Shown here in pieces: positions 46,396 to 55,504 of a stretch of 64,000 bases of DNA. The notes under the pieces were generated by a model. The model was not told the origin of the DNA. It made no database searches and saw nothing but the letters and a program-made list of their open reading frames with translations. Both the position numbers and the translations under genes were made by a program. Source of the stretch: Steroidobacter gossypii (lineage in GTDB: Bacteria > Pseudomonadota > Gammaproteobacteria > Steroidobacterales > Steroidobacteraceae); assembly GCF_016801985.1 (NCBI RefSeq), contig NZ_JAEVLS010000003.1, forward strand, positions 310,001 to 374,000, written 5' to 3'. Each line of letters starts with the position of its first letter. The stretch's first letter is position 1.

Positions 46396-46779
46396 ATGCG
46401 TCATCGATCCATCGCGTGCCGCTCGATCGCACTGACGCTCATATGGTCATGGCTTGCCGGCTGCATCCCCGGTCACGACTACGAGCCCAGGGTCATCGGT
46501 GGAGATCCGGAGCGCGGGCGTGCGGCGTTGGCGCGCCACGAGTGTGGCGTCTGTCATGTGATTCCAGGGGTGCCCGACGCCGTGGGCAAAGTCGGCCCCG
46601 CCTTGGACCGATACGCGCGACGCTCGTATGTGGCGGGCAAATTCCCGAACGAGCCGGAAACATTGGTGCGCTGGATCGTGGATGCGCCCGCCATGGCGCC
46701 GCAGACTGCGATGCCCGCCGTTCCCATGTCGGACAAGGACGCGCGAGACATGGCCGCTTATCTCTATGAGTCGGATTGA
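46396..46779 (+). CDS. Cytochrome c lipoprotein
   Basis: 127 residues. A lipobox LAGC at about residue 22 suggests lipid anchoring. A single heme site CGVCH and a Met in TAMPAVPMSD make a small class I cytochrome c. It is related to the second domain of the preceding diheme protein (compare CHVIPG with CHIIGG, and PETLVRWIVDAP with HENLVRWIVAPQ), suggesting duplication. It starts 2 bases after that gene. Confidence 0.85.
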   Translation: MRHRSIACRSIALTLIWSWLAGCIPGHDYEPRVIGGDPERGRAALARHECGVCHVIPGVPDAVGKVGPALDRYARRSYVAGKFPNEPETLVRWIVDAPAMAPQTAMPAVPMSDKDARDMAAYLYESD

Positions 46780-46781
46780 GC

Positions 46782-47780
46782 ATGCAGTCGACTCATCCTT
46801 CCTCCGCTCTGGATCCTGCCGCGAACAGCGGCGCAGCGCTCATCGATCAGTTGGGAACTGTGCTCTATGTGGGGGCCGCGATCATCTTCGTGGCAGTGAT
46901 GGCGCTTGCGCTGTATGGCGTGATCGCAAGAGCCAGAGCGATCAATGCGCGCAGCTGGATTCTCGGTGGCGGTCTGGCGTTTCCGATCTTCACATTGACG
47001 GTGCTGCTGATGTACTCGCTGGCGGTCGGCAACGGCTTGAACGCCATCGGTTCAAGCAATGCGCTGCAATTGTTTCTGGAATGTTTCGGCATCGGCGAGG
47101 CCCGCGAGCGTGCGCCCGCGGACGGAGTGTTGAAAGTTCATGTCATCGGCAAGCAATGGTGGTGGGAAGTGCGCTATGAGCAGCCAGGACGAGAACCAGT
47201 GGTGCTGGCGAACGAGATCCGCATGCCGACCCATCGGCCCGTAGAACTGGTGCTCTCGACCACGGACGTGATTCACAGCTTCTGGGCGCCGTCACTGGCC
47301 GGCAAAGTCGACATGATTCCCGGTCGCACGACCCGCTTGCGGTTGCAGACCAGTGAGGAAGGAACATTCCGGGCGCTATGCGCCGAGTATTGCGGCGGGC
47401 AGCACGCGTTGATGGCGCTGTTCGTCATCACCCAGAGCGAGGATGATTTCGGTGCCTGGCTGGCGCGTCAGGCGCAGCCAGTGACTGAGCCGCGCGATGC
47501 GTTTCTGAAGCAGGGTTACGACGCGTTCTTTCGCGGCGAATGTCACGAATGCCATACCGTTCGCGGCACGCCCGCCAATGGCGTCTCGGGTCCTGATCTT
47601 ACGCACGTCGGCGGCCGCAGGTCGCTCGCGGCTGGGACCTTGAACAATCACATCGGCACCATGGCCGGCTGGATTGCTGGCGCGCAGGAGGTGAAACCGG
47701 GCAACAAAATGCCATCGAGCCTTGCGTACACCGGCGTCGAGTTGAGAGCGCTGTCGGCCTGGCTGGGGAGTCTCGAGTGA
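46782..47780 (+). CDS. coxB: Cytochrome c oxidase subunit II with fused cytochrome c domain
   Basis: 332 residues. Two TMs (~27-48, 60-82), then a cupredoxin domain with an intact CuA site: H165, C200, C204, H208 and M211 (CAEYCGGQHALM), and the aromatic patch KQWWWEVRYE. A C-terminal cytochrome c domain has CHECH at 254-258 and Met in NKMPSS. This makes it a caa3-like subunit that accepts electrons from soluble cytochromes. ATG at 46782 is used; an overlapping TTG at 46776 is possible. Confidence 0.93.
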   Translation: MQSTHPSSALDPAANSGAALIDQLGTVLYVGAAIIFVAVMALALYGVIARARAINARSWILGGGLAFPIFTLTVLLMYSLAVGNGLNAIGSSNALQLFLECFGIGEARERAPADGVLKVHVIGKQWWWEVRYEQPGREPVVLANEIRMPTHRPVELVLSTTDVIHSFWAPSLAGKVDMIPGRTTRLRLQTSEEGTFRALCAEYCGGQHALMALFVITQSEDDFGAWLARQAQPVTEPRDAFLKQGYDAFFRGECHECHTVRGTPANGVSGPDLTHVGGRRSLAAGTLNNHIGTMAGWIAGAQEVKPGNKMPSSLAYTGVELRALSAWLGSLE

Positions 47781-47782
47781 GC

Positions 47783-50299
47783 ATGCGTCCGCCCAAGGAG
47801 TTGCCGAATCCGTTGCCGCGCCCGGATGGTGAGTTCGAGCGTCTGCAAGCCGTGTGGGAACCGCCACGCGGCTGGCGCGCGCTCACGCAGGTGAACAACA
47901 CCGCCGTCGGGCTTTGGTATGTCGGCGCGGCGCTGCTGTTCCTGGTGCTCGGTGGCATCCTCGCCTTGATCATGCGAACGCAGCTGGTCGTGCCGGGCAA
48001 CAATCTGGTGGATTACGACCTGTACAACCAGCTGTTCACCATGCACGGCTCGGTGATGATGTTTCTGTTCGCCGTGCCGGTGATCGAGGCCATCGGCATT
48101 CTGCTGCTGCCGGCCATGCAAGGCGCGCGGGATCTGCCGTTTCCGCGGCTGTCGGCGTATGCATTCTGGGCCTATTTCGTGGGTGGGCTGGTGTTCTTCA
48201 CCACCATCTTTTTCGATCTTGCGCCCGATGGCGGCTGGTTCATGTATCCGCCGCTCACCAGCTACGAGTTCTCGCCAGGCTTGCGCACCGACTTCTGGCT
48301 GCTGGGCATCGGCTTCATCGAGATCTCGGCCATCGCCGGCGCGATCGAGATCGTGGTGGGTATTCTGCGCACGCGCCCGCCCGGCATGACCCTGGACAAG
48401 ATGCCCATCTATCTGTGGGCCATGCTCATCGTCGGCGCCATGATCATCTTCGGCTTCCCGCCAGTGATCCTGGCGACGGCGCTGCTGGAGCTGGAACGTG
48501 CGTTCCACTGGCCGTTCTTTCTGGCGGAGCGGGGCGGCGATCCGCTGCTGTGGCAACATTTGTTCTGGCTGTTCGGCCATCCCGATGTCTACATCATCTT
48601 TCTGCCCGCGGCCGGACTGGTGTCGATGATGGTGGCCACCATGGCGCAGACGCCGCTGGTCGGGTATCGCTGGATCGTGGTTGCGATGCTGGGCACCGGC
48701 ACCATCTCGTTCGCGCTGTGGGTGCATCACATGTTCGCGACCGGCATGCCGCACATCTCTTTGAGTTTTTTCTCAGCCGCGAGCATGGCCGTGGCCATCC
48801 CGGCAGGGCTGCAGGTGTTCTCGTGGATTGCAACGCTCTGGCGCGGCAATGTGCAACGGGCCACGCCGACGTATTTTCTGCTGGGCTTCTTCGGCGTGTT
48901 CGTGCTCGGGGGCCTTACGGGCGTGATGCTTGCCGTCGTTCCCTATGACTGGCAGGCGCACGACACGTATTTCGTTGTCGCTCATCTGCACTACGTGCTG
49001 ATCGGCGGCATGTTGTTTCCCGTGTTCGCGGGCATTTACTACTGGGCGCCCCTGATCAGCGGGCGGCAGCTGTCCGAGCGCATGGGTACGTGGGCATGCG
49101 CCATCATGTTCATCGGTGTGAATCTCACTTTCTTCCCCATGCACATCGCCGGCCTGCTCGGCATGCCTCGCCGCGTCTGGACGTACGCGGACGGGTACGG
49201 CCTCGAGATATACAACCTGCTGTCGACGATTGGCGCATTCATATTCGCGGCCGGCATCGGCATCGTGCTGCTGGATCTGCTGTTGCATTTTCGACCGGCG
49301 GGCAAGGTGAGCACCAATCCCTGGAAAGCCGGCTCGCTCGAATGGCTGCCGCAGGATAACTATGCCATTCGCAGCATTCCTTTCGTCACCAGTCGCGATC
49401 CGCTGTGGCAGCATCCGTCGTTGCCCGAGGAGGTTGATGCAGGTCGGCACTATCTGCCGGGCACGGTGACGGGCGGGCGCGAGACCATCGTCACCAGTCC
49501 CATCGATGCGCGGCCCCAATATCTGTTGCGCCTGCCGGGACCGAGCTGGCTGCCGGTGCTTGCCGGCGTCGGCACAGCGGTCTTCTTCCTGGCGCTCACC
49601 GTGAAATGGATGTTGGTCGCGGTGGCTGGGGCGGCGGTCGCTCTGGTCAGCATCCTGCGCTGGCTGTGGCAAAGCGACGTGGCGCCCTCGGGCAAGCTGT
49701 TCGACGTGGGAGGCGGGCTGAGCCTGCCTGACTACCTGAGCGGCAGCAGCTCGCATTCGTGGTGGTCGGTGGTGGTGTTGATGCTCGTGGACGGCAGCAT
49801 CTTCGCGTGTCTGATCTTTACGTTCTTTTATCTGTGGACCATCACGCTCTCCGACTTTCCGCCCGAAAGCCTCGATCTGCCGCTGCTTGGCAGCTCGGTC
49901 GCAGCGGCGCTCGCTTGGGCGGCGTCCGTGGGAGCGATGTATGTCGCCCATCGACAGTTGCGTCCGGATCGAACGAAGGTGGTCAGCCTCGCACTCGCAG
50001 CCGCGCTGATTGGCGTCTGGGTGGCGTTCGCACTCAGTTTGCACGCACTGCTTGCGACCAATCTACGGCCACAACTGCATGGCTTCGCCTCGACGGCTTA
50101 TACGATGCTGGCCTGGCAGGGACTGCATGCCGTGCTGCTGACGTTAATGGCCGGGTTCACGCTGCTGCGATTGTGGCTGGAAATGGTCGATCCGGTGCGG
50201 CGAGTCGTCTTCGATAACACGCGCATCATGTGGTACTACTGCGCGGCGCAGGGCCTGATTGCGCTCGCCGTGATGAACTTGCCGCGGTTGGCGATGTGA
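47783..50299 (+). CDS. Cytochrome c oxidase subunit I-III fusion
   Basis: 838 residues. Residues ~30-510 are subunit I with about 12 TMs: heme a ligand H88 (MHGSVMMF), CuB ligands H266 (cross-linked to Y270) and H315/H316 (WVHHMF), and HDTYFVVAHLHYVL carrying the other heme ligands. The normally glutamate position in GHPEVY is Asp (D268, GHPDVY). After a linker, residues ~565-838 form a subunit III-like bundle with about seven TMs. The protein pumps or transfers protons while reducing oxygen. ATG at 47783; GTG at 47777 is possible. No assembly factor (Cox11, Cox10/15) is adjacent. Confidence 0.92.
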   Translation: MRPPKELPNPLPRPDGEFERLQAVWEPPRGWRALTQVNNTAVGLWYVGAALLFLVLGGILALIMRTQLVVPGNNLVDYDLYNQLFTMHGSVMMFLFAVPVIEAIGILLLPAMQGARDLPFPRLSAYAFWAYFVGGLVFFTTIFFDLAPDGGWFMYPPLTSYEFSPGLRTDFWLLGIGFIEISAIAGAIEIVVGILRTRPPGMTLDKMPIYLWAMLIVGAMIIFGFPPVILATALLELERAFHWPFFLAERGGDPLLWQHLFWLFGHPDVYIIFLPAAGLVSMMVATMAQTPLVGYRWIVVAMLGTGTISFALWVHHMFATGMPHISLSFFSAASMAVAIPAGLQVFSWIATLWRGNVQRATPTYFLLGFFGVFVLGGLTGVMLAVVPYDWQAHDTYFVVAHLHYVLIGGMLFPVFAGIYYWAPLISGRQLSERMGTWACAIMFIGVNLTFFPMHIAGLLGMPRRVWTYADGYGLEIYNLLSTIGAFIFAAGIGIVLLDLLLHFRPAGKVSTNPWKAGSLEWLPQDNYAIRSIPFVTSRDPLWQHPSLPEEVDAGRHYLPGTVTGGRETIVTSPIDARPQYLLRLPGPSWLPVLAGVGTAVFFLALTVKWMLVAVAGAAVALVSILRWLWQSDVAPSGKLFDVGGGLSLPDYLSGSSSHSWWSVVVLMLVDGSIFACLIFTFFYLWTITLSDFPPESLDLPLLGSSVAAALAWAASVGAMYVAHRQLRPDRTKVVSLALAAALIGVWVAFALSLHALLATNLRPQLHGFASTAYTMLAWQGLHAVLLTLMAGFTLLRLWLEMVDPVRRVVFDNTRIMWYYCAAQGLIALAVMNLPRLAM

Positions 50300-50307
50300 G
50301 ATCGAGC

Positions 50308-50658
50308 ATGCAACATCGCTTCACGGCAACTACGTTCCTGGTCAGCGGTGGCTTGCTGGTCTGGATGGCGAATTTCACGTTCGTGTACGTGTTCGCCGCG
50401 TTGGCCTGCGCTCGCGGCTTTGCCGACGTGGATCTGCTCGGATTGCCAGTCGTGCCGTTGGCGTCTCTGGTCGCGACTTCGCTCGCTGGAGCAGTGACCG
50501 CAATGATCGTGCGTCGAGGCTTGGTGTTGCATCGTGAGAGCGACGAGCACACGCGCTTCATCGGGTTTGTGACATGGGCTGGCGGCGCGTTGGCGCTGGT
50601 GGCGCTGGTGCTGTTGGTGATCCCGGCGCTGGTGGTCAGCGCCTGCCCGCAGTACTGA
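50308..50658 (+). CDS. Small membrane protein of the oxidase cluster
   Basis: 116 residues with three hydrophobic segments (~10-35, 45-68, 88-112). It begins 8 bases after the oxidase I-III gene and ends just before the convergent YihY gene. I do not recognise a family, but position and topology fit an accessory or subunit IV-like protein of the oxidase. There are no metal-binding motifs. Confidence 0.6.
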   Translation: MQHRFTATTFLVSGGLLVWMANFTFVYVFAALACARGFADVDLLGLPVVPLASLVATSLAGAVTAMIVRRGLVLHRESDEHTRFIGFVTWAGGALALVALVLLVIPALVVSACPQY

Positions 50659-50666
50659 AGGGCAGG

Positions 50667-51677
50667 TCAATGTTTGCTCGCGCGCTTCCAGCGCCAGCCG
50701 CGTGGGCCGACCGTGTCGGCGGAGAATGCGCCACGCTCGCCCAGCGGTTTGCCCGGGCCGATGGTCGTATCGTTGACCGTCTGGCGCTCGAGCTCTGAGT
50801 TGATCTCGGCGCCGAGGATGACGACGTAGGAGGACACGTAGAACCACATCAGCATCACCACCACGCCACCCAGCGCGCCGTATGCTTCGCCGTATGAATT
50901 GAAGTTTCGCACGTACACCGCGAACAGCACGCTGCCCAACAGCCAAAGCGTGGCGGCGATGATCGATCCGGCATTGACCCATTCCCAGCGCGGTCGCGTC
51001 CGATGTGGGGCGAAGCGATAGAGCAGCGAGAAGGCGAACACGACCATCAGCCACAGCAGCGCCCAGCGCACGGTGAGCAGCACCCATTCGGTGGCGCCTC
51101 CCAGCGGGAAGAACGCCAGCACGACCGGAACCGCGACGCCGAGCGCCACCAGCAATACGAAGCCAAGAACACCGCCCACCGTAAAGGCGAACGAGACCAA
51201 GGTTCGCATCAAAAACGAGCGACGATCGTGCTCGTTGTAGGCCACGTTCATGGCAGTGATGAGCGCCACCATGCCTTTGCGCGCGCTCCAGATCGCCACC
51301 AGAATGCCCGCGACGACGCCGATGCTGAGCGTCTGATTGCGCTGATTCACCAGCTGATAGAGCTGGTTCTGCAGAATCTCCACCGTGCCTGCGGGGAGCA
51401 GGTGGCTGAATGCCTGGATCTGCGAGGCGATCGCCTCGGGTGAGGCGACGATGCCGTAAATCGCGACCGCAGCCGCGAGGCTCGGAAACAGCGCCAGCAG
51501 CCCGAACAGCGCAAGACCGCCTGCGACGATGGACACATTGTCGGCATCCAGCTGATTCTTCACGCGCCAGAGCACGTCCCACCAGCCGTGCCAATTGATG
51601 TCTCGGGGGCGGTGTGCAAGTCGGCCCCGGTCCGCTTCAGCGTCCGCGATCTCCGCGGGATTGACTGACACAGGCAT
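50667..51677 (-). CDS. YihY/BrkB-family inner-membrane protein
   Basis: 336 residues. After a hydrophilic N-terminus (~45 residues) come six TMs with family signatures: DNVSIVAGGLALFGLLALFPSLAAA, SIGVVAGILVAIWSARKGM, YRFAPHRTRPRWEWV and the C-terminal AYGALGGVVVMLMWFYVSSYVVILGAE. ATG at 51677 is used. Once mis-annotated as RNase BN, YihY proteins are transporter-like with unsettled function. It converges on the oxidase cluster. Confidence 0.88.
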   Translation of the reverse strand: MPVSVNPAEIADAEADRGRLAHRPRDINWHGWWDVLWRVKNQLDADNVSIVAGGLALFGLLALFPSLAAAVAIYGIVASPEAIASQIQAFSHLLPAGTVEILQNQLYQLVNQRNQTLSIGVVAGILVAIWSARKGMVALITAMNVAYNEHDRRSFLMRTLVSFAFTVGGVLGFVLLVALGVAVPVVLAFFPLGGATEWVLLTVRWALLWLMVVFAFSLLYRFAPHRTRPRWEWVNAGSIIAATLWLLGSVLFAVYVRNFNSYGEAYGALGGVVVMLMWFYVSSYVVILGAEINSELERQTVNDTTIGPGKPLGERGAFSADTVGPRGWRWKRASKH

Positions 51678-51750
51678 TGCAACACCCGAGCCGCTGCATC
51701 GATGTGGACTGGAGCAATGACGCAGCAAAAGGCAGGATGTTCCGCAAGGT

Positions 51751-53178
51751 TCAACGGCTTGCGCCGCCAGCGCATCGTTGCGCGTCCACGCCGGGCAGCT
51801 GTCCCTTGCGCAGCAGAATCAGATTGATTCGTGCGACGTAGTCTTCCGGGCTCAAGGCGATGGCCCGCTGGAATTGCGTGGCGGCCTCGTCGAAGCGACA
51901 CGCCATCGCATAAGCCATGCCGAGATTGTTCGCTGCGCGCGAGTTGTCGGGATTGCGCACACTCGCGTCTTGCCAGAACGTGATTTCGGTTTGGTAGACC
52001 TGGTTGCGCTCGAACGTCGCCCAGCTAAGCGCCGCAAGCAATGTTCCTACAGTGGCGAACAGCATCGCAGGTCGCTGTCGCCGCCAGAGAATCAGCCGCG
52101 TCGCAAGCCACCATGCAGGCCCCGTCAAGGCCAGGTACAGCTGTCGGTCGTTTGCCACGTCGAGCCGAGGCAGCAGCGAATTGGTGGGCGCCAGCCACAA
52201 CAAAAACCACAGCACGGCAAGCGCGCTCACTGGCGCCCGACGCACATTCCACAACGCCCCGGCGAGAATCGCCAACCAGGCCAAGCAAAGCATCGCGCTC
52301 AGCCCATCCAGCGTCGTCACGACGGGCAAACGCGGATCCGCATTGCTGTTGGTGATGCGGATCAGTTGACCCGCCAGATACAAGACGGCCTGCGCCTGCG
52401 TCAGAAGATTTTCACCGATGGTTCGGGTATCGAGGCTCACGGCCAGCAAGCGTCGATACGTCGGCAGGCTGAGCGCGATGCATGACATCAGCGCCACTAA
52501 TATCAACAGCGGCGCCATTCGCTTCAACGTCGTCGACAGCGGCCGATCGGCAGAGTAGAGCAGCAGCGCAAGCGGCAGTATCAGCGCTGTTTCCTTGGTA
52601 GCCGCGGCCAGGCAGAAGCAAACAGAGCACGCCGCGAGCCATGCGCGAGCCCAGGCTCTGGCTTCGCTTTGTTCGCTTCGGACCCAGCAATAAAGACTCA
52701 GCAGACAGAAACATCCGGCGAGCGAGCTCGAGCGGCCCGAGATATAAGTGACCGCTTCGGTCTGCGCCGGATGCAGCGCGAAGAACAGCGCCGCGAGCAA
52801 CGCCGCGCACGATGCGTCCGCTTCGGTCAGCCCGGCGCGCAATCCACGCGTACGAACCAGCGAGCAGACGAGTGTCGCACTGACCATGTGAATCAGGATG
52901 TTCACGACGCGGAAACCGGCGGGGCTCGCATCGAAACTCATGTTGAGCGCGTAGCTCAGTTTCAGCAGCGGTCGAATGCCCGGCATCGACTGCCACCAGG
53001 CAGCAAGCGAATGCACGCGGAGCTCATTGACGATGACGTTCCAATCATCGAATTGAAAACTCGCGGTCAGCGACGGCCACCACAGCGACACGATGGCAAG
53101 TGTGGGCAGCGCCGGCGCGAGCGTCGCCAATGACGATGCCCTCCAGATGCGCTGCTCAGTCCGCGCCAGCGAATGCAT
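51751..53178 (-). CDS. Polytopic membrane protein with glycosyltransferase-39-like domain and a C-terminal TPR
   Basis: 475 residues with about ten TMs. The N-terminal half has SFQFDDWNVIVNEL, an acidic loop like the DD motif of GT-C oligosaccharyl or mannosyl transferases, and LHPAQTEAVTYISGRSSSLAG, typical of TPR-bearing O-mannosyltransferase-like (TMTC) proteins. The last ~70 residues carry a TPR pair (DNSRAANNLGMAYAMACRFDEAATQFQRAIAL). A role in envelope glycosylation from a polyprenyl-sugar donor is likely. ATG at 53178 overlaps the carboxypeptidase gene by 23 bases, suggesting co-transcription. Confidence 0.72.
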   Translation of the reverse strand: MHSLARTEQRIWRASSLATLAPALPTLAIVSLWWPSLTASFQFDDWNVIVNELRVHSLAAWWQSMPGIRPLLKLSYALNMSFDASPAGFRVVNILIHMVSATLVCSLVRTRGLRAGLTEADASCAALLAALFFALHPAQTEAVTYISGRSSSLAGCFCLLSLYCWVRSEQSEARAWARAWLAACSVCFCLAAATKETALILPLALLLYSADRPLSTTLKRMAPLLILVALMSCIALSLPTYRRLLAVSLDTRTIGENLLTQAQAVLYLAGQLIRITNSNADPRLPVVTTLDGLSAMLCLAWLAILAGALWNVRRAPVSALAVLWFLLWLAPTNSLLPRLDVANDRQLYLALTGPAWWLATRLILWRRQRPAMLFATVGTLLAALSWATFERNQVYQTEITFWQDASVRNPDNSRAANNLGMAYAMACRFDEAATQFQRAIALSPEDYVARINLILLRKGQLPGVDAQRCAGGASR

Positions 53179-53953
53179 CTTCAATCATTCCATGCGCGAG
53201 CCACCAGCGCTGCGTTCCGCCCAACATCACCAGCCAGACTTCGTGATCCTGCCGGCGCACGTACGCAATCAAGCATTGACCGGCCTGTGACGTGTTGCCG
53301 GTCTTCAGGCCTTGCGCGCCTGCCAATCGACCGAGCAGGGCGTTGGTGCTGTTGAACTTGATGATGCGCCCCGCGCGCGTCGTCAGCTGCGCTTCAGGCA
53401 TTGCGCCCAAATGCGCAATCAACGGGACGGCCCGCGCGGCTTGCGCCAGCTTCAGCAGGTCGGCCACCGTGCTGTGCTGGCCATCGGCGTCGAAGCCGCA
53501 GGGATCGACGAAGTTGGAATCGGTCATTCCCAAGCGCACCGCTTGCGCCGTCATGCGCGCTCTGAACGCGGTGAGATTGGCGCTGAACCCTTCGACCAGC
53601 ACGCGGCACGCATCGTTGGCGGACCGGATCAGCATCGCTGCCAGCGCCGCCCCCGCGGTGATTTGTTCGCCCGCCTTCAGGCCGAGTCGCGAGGGCGGCA
53701 CGCTCGCGGCATAGGCGCTTACGGTGAGCCAGCGATCGGCCTTCCAATCGGTCTCCAGAACAACGAGCGCAGTGAGTAACTTCGCGAGCGAGGCGGGTTG
53801 CAATTGCAGCGTCGGCGCGCGTTGCCAGAGGATCTGATCATCGCGCACGAGCAGATAGCTGCGCGCCGCGTGAGGGTAGGGATCCGGCGCGTCAGCGTAG
53901 AGAGGAACAGCGATCGTCAGAAACAACGCGCCGAGCAGCGAGGCAAGCCTCAC
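53156..53953 (-). CDS. D-alanyl-D-alanine carboxypeptidase, S11 family
   Basis: 265 residues from GTG at 53953, with a signal peptide (LLGALFLTIAVPLYADA). The penicillin-binding motifs are complete: SLAK (SxxK) in QPASLAKLLTA, SAN (SxN) in LIRSANDACR and KTG in GLKTGNTSQAG. It trims the terminal D-Ala of peptidoglycan stem peptides in the periplasm. It lacks the C-terminal amphipathic domain of DacA, so it is short for PBP5/6 and nearer the PBP7/DacB-like small forms. A GTG at 53992, inside the DUF3617 gene, is an alternative start. It overlaps the downstream glycosyltransferase-like gene. Confidence 0.88.
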   Translation of the reverse strand: MRLASLLGALFLTIAVPLYADAPDPYPHAARSYLLVRDDQILWQRAPTLQLQPASLAKLLTALVVLETDWKADRWLTVSAYAASVPPSRLGLKAGEQITAGAALAAMLIRSANDACRVLVEGFSANLTAFRARMTAQAVRLGMTDSNFVDPCGFDADGQHSTVADLLKLAQAARAVPLIAHLGAMPEAQLTTRAGRIIKFNSTNALLGRLAGAQGLKTGNTSQAGQCLIAYVRRQDHEVWLVMLGGTQRWWLAHGMIEDAFAGAD

Positions 53954-53972
53954 CGATCGGCGCGAGCTGTGA

Positions 53973-54944
53973 TTAGTTGTTGAACAAGCCACCCAGCGCC
54001 TTCTTGCCCTTGTTGAACAAACCTTTGGTCTTGTCCATCGGCGTTTCGGCTTGTTGCTGTTCGGCCTGCGCCTGGTTGCTGGCGTATTGCGAGCAGAAGT
54101 TGCGATAACGTTCGGCGATCGCCGTGTAACGACGACCGGCGCACTGCGCAGCGGCGATGCCGGCCGCCTGAGTCGGGCACTCGGTAGCGATGAAGTCCAG
54201 CTTGCCGCTCTGCTCGGCGGTGAGGCACAGCCCTTCGCGTTCCTTCTCGACGCCGAAACCGCAGATGCGCGCGGAGTGGGTCAGCGGCTTGCCATTGAGA
54301 TTGTTCGGATCGTGGGCGGCCCAGTTGGCGTTCCGGCGTTCCTGTTCGGCGAGCCGCTGGAACTTGTCGTGCGAGCGGATGGCCTCGCAGTAGGTGCGCT
54401 GATCGGCCGGGTCCTTGCACATCGCGAGAAAACCGGGGCCTTCGGCTTTGGCGGCTTCCTTGTGGCAGTTCTCGATCATCTGCTGCTCGGCCAGCTTCTG
54501 CTGACGCTCGCCCTCGGCGATCATCTTCTTGGCCTGCAGGTTCATTTCGCCGCCGTCGCACTTGCCGAGCTTCTGGCCTTCGTAGCTCATGACCATGGTC
54601 TCACCCTGCGTGGTCATTTCCATCTTGCCCTGGTAGCGATCACTGCCGAGGTAGGTGAACTGCGCCGAGCCTTCCACCGGATCCTTGCCGGTACAGCGCA
54701 TCTTGAAGCTCTGCACGTTGCCGTCGCGCTTCATGTCGTAGATCTGGCAGTTCTCTTCGGTCTTGATCGGCGCGGTGTCCTCGCCCGGCTGCTTGCAGAT
54801 CTCCGAGGACATGCCCGGCATGGACATGCCGGCCATCTGCATGGAGCTGGTGATCCGCCATTTCTCGCCTTCGACCGAGCCCTGAGCGTGCGCCAGCGAC
54901 GCGCCGACGCAGCTGAGCAACAGCAGCTTGCATACCTGTTTCAT
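53973..54944 (-). CDS. DUF3617-type periplasmic protein with long cysteine-rich C-terminus
   Basis: 323 residues. The signal peptide ends AHA at about 20. The first ~125 residues match DUF3617 proteins (EGEKWRITSSMQMAGMSMPGM, Cys-containing KMRCTGKDPVEGSAQFTYLGSDRYQGKMEMT). The remaining ~190 residues are helical, with many cysteines (NCHKEA, AMCKDP, TYCEAIR, ICGFG, GLCLT, TECPT, AQCAG, NFCSQY) and a Lys/Gly tail (LFNKGKKALGGLF). That extension is unusual. ATG at 54944 is used. The function is unknown; it is probably an extracytoplasmic disulfide-stabilised protein. Confidence 0.75.
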   Translation of the reverse strand: MKQVCKLLLLSCVGASLAHAQGSVEGEKWRITSSMQMAGMSMPGMSSEICKQPGEDTAPIKTEENCQIYDMKRDGNVQSFKMRCTGKDPVEGSAQFTYLGSDRYQGKMEMTTQGETMVMSYEGQKLGKCDGGEMNLQAKKMIAEGERQQKLAEQQMIENCHKEAAKAEGPGFLAMCKDPADQRTYCEAIRSHDKFQRLAEQERRNANWAAHDPNNLNGKPLTHSARICGFGVEKEREGLCLTAEQSGKLDFIATECPTQAAGIAAAQCAGRRYTAIAERYRNFCSQYASNQAQAEQQQAETPMDKTKGLFNKGKKALGGLFNN

Positions 54945-55130
54945 GAGGATTCCCGCATGTTCGAATTCTGGGGAGCAGGCTCGCATGCGCCGCTTTTGGG
55001 CGTCTATGCCACGTCAAGGCAGTTGACTTTTGAGTGGCGATGCATTTGCGCATCGCTGTTTGCGAGGTCGTGTCGGATTCGAGCGGCCTCGACCGTCCTT
55101 GGGGGGAGTGTCACTTCACTGGAGCAAGTC

Positions 55131-55484
55131 ATGCCTTACGTGGAAGGTTTCATCGTCCCGGTGCCCAAGGATAAGCTCGCGCTTTACAAGGAAAAGGAGG
55201 CCGCCATGGGCGAGATATGGAAAAGCTACGGCGCCTTGAGTTACGTCGAATGCATCGCCGACGACGTGCCGTATGGCAAGCTCACCTCGTTTCCGCGCGC
55301 CGTGCAGGCGACGCCGGAGGAGACGGTGGTCCTGGCCTGGATCACTTATGAATCGCGCCAGCAGCGCGACGCGATCAACGAGAAGGTGATGGCCGACCCG
55401 CGCATCCAGGCGATCTTCGAGGACATGCCCATCGATGGCAAGCGCCTGATCACCGGCGGGTTCGAGGTGTTTTTGCAGATGTAG
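55131..55484 (+). CDS. DUF1428 (YbaA-like) protein
   Basis: 117 residues, ferredoxin-like alpha/beta fold of the DUF1428 family: MPYVEGFIVPVPKDKLALYK at the start, ADDVPYGKLTSFPRAVQ in the middle and EDMPIDGKRLITGGFEVF at the end, all strongly family-typical. The function of the family is unknown. ATG at 55131 has GGAG 6-9 bases upstream. It runs into a DUF2277 gene 20 bases later. Confidence 0.9.
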   Translation: MPYVEGFIVPVPKDKLALYKEKEAAMGEIWKSYGALSYVECIADDVPYGKLTSFPRAVQATPEETVVLAWITYESRQQRDAINEKVMADPRIQAIFEDMPIDGKRLITGGFEVFLQM

Positions 55485-55504
55485 GGATGGGGGACCGGAC
55501 GGAC

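Noticed and set aside
47648-50044. Two long minus-strand open frames (368 and 423 codons)
   Set aside because: They mirror the cytochrome oxidase I-III gene, whose heme and copper ligands are intact.
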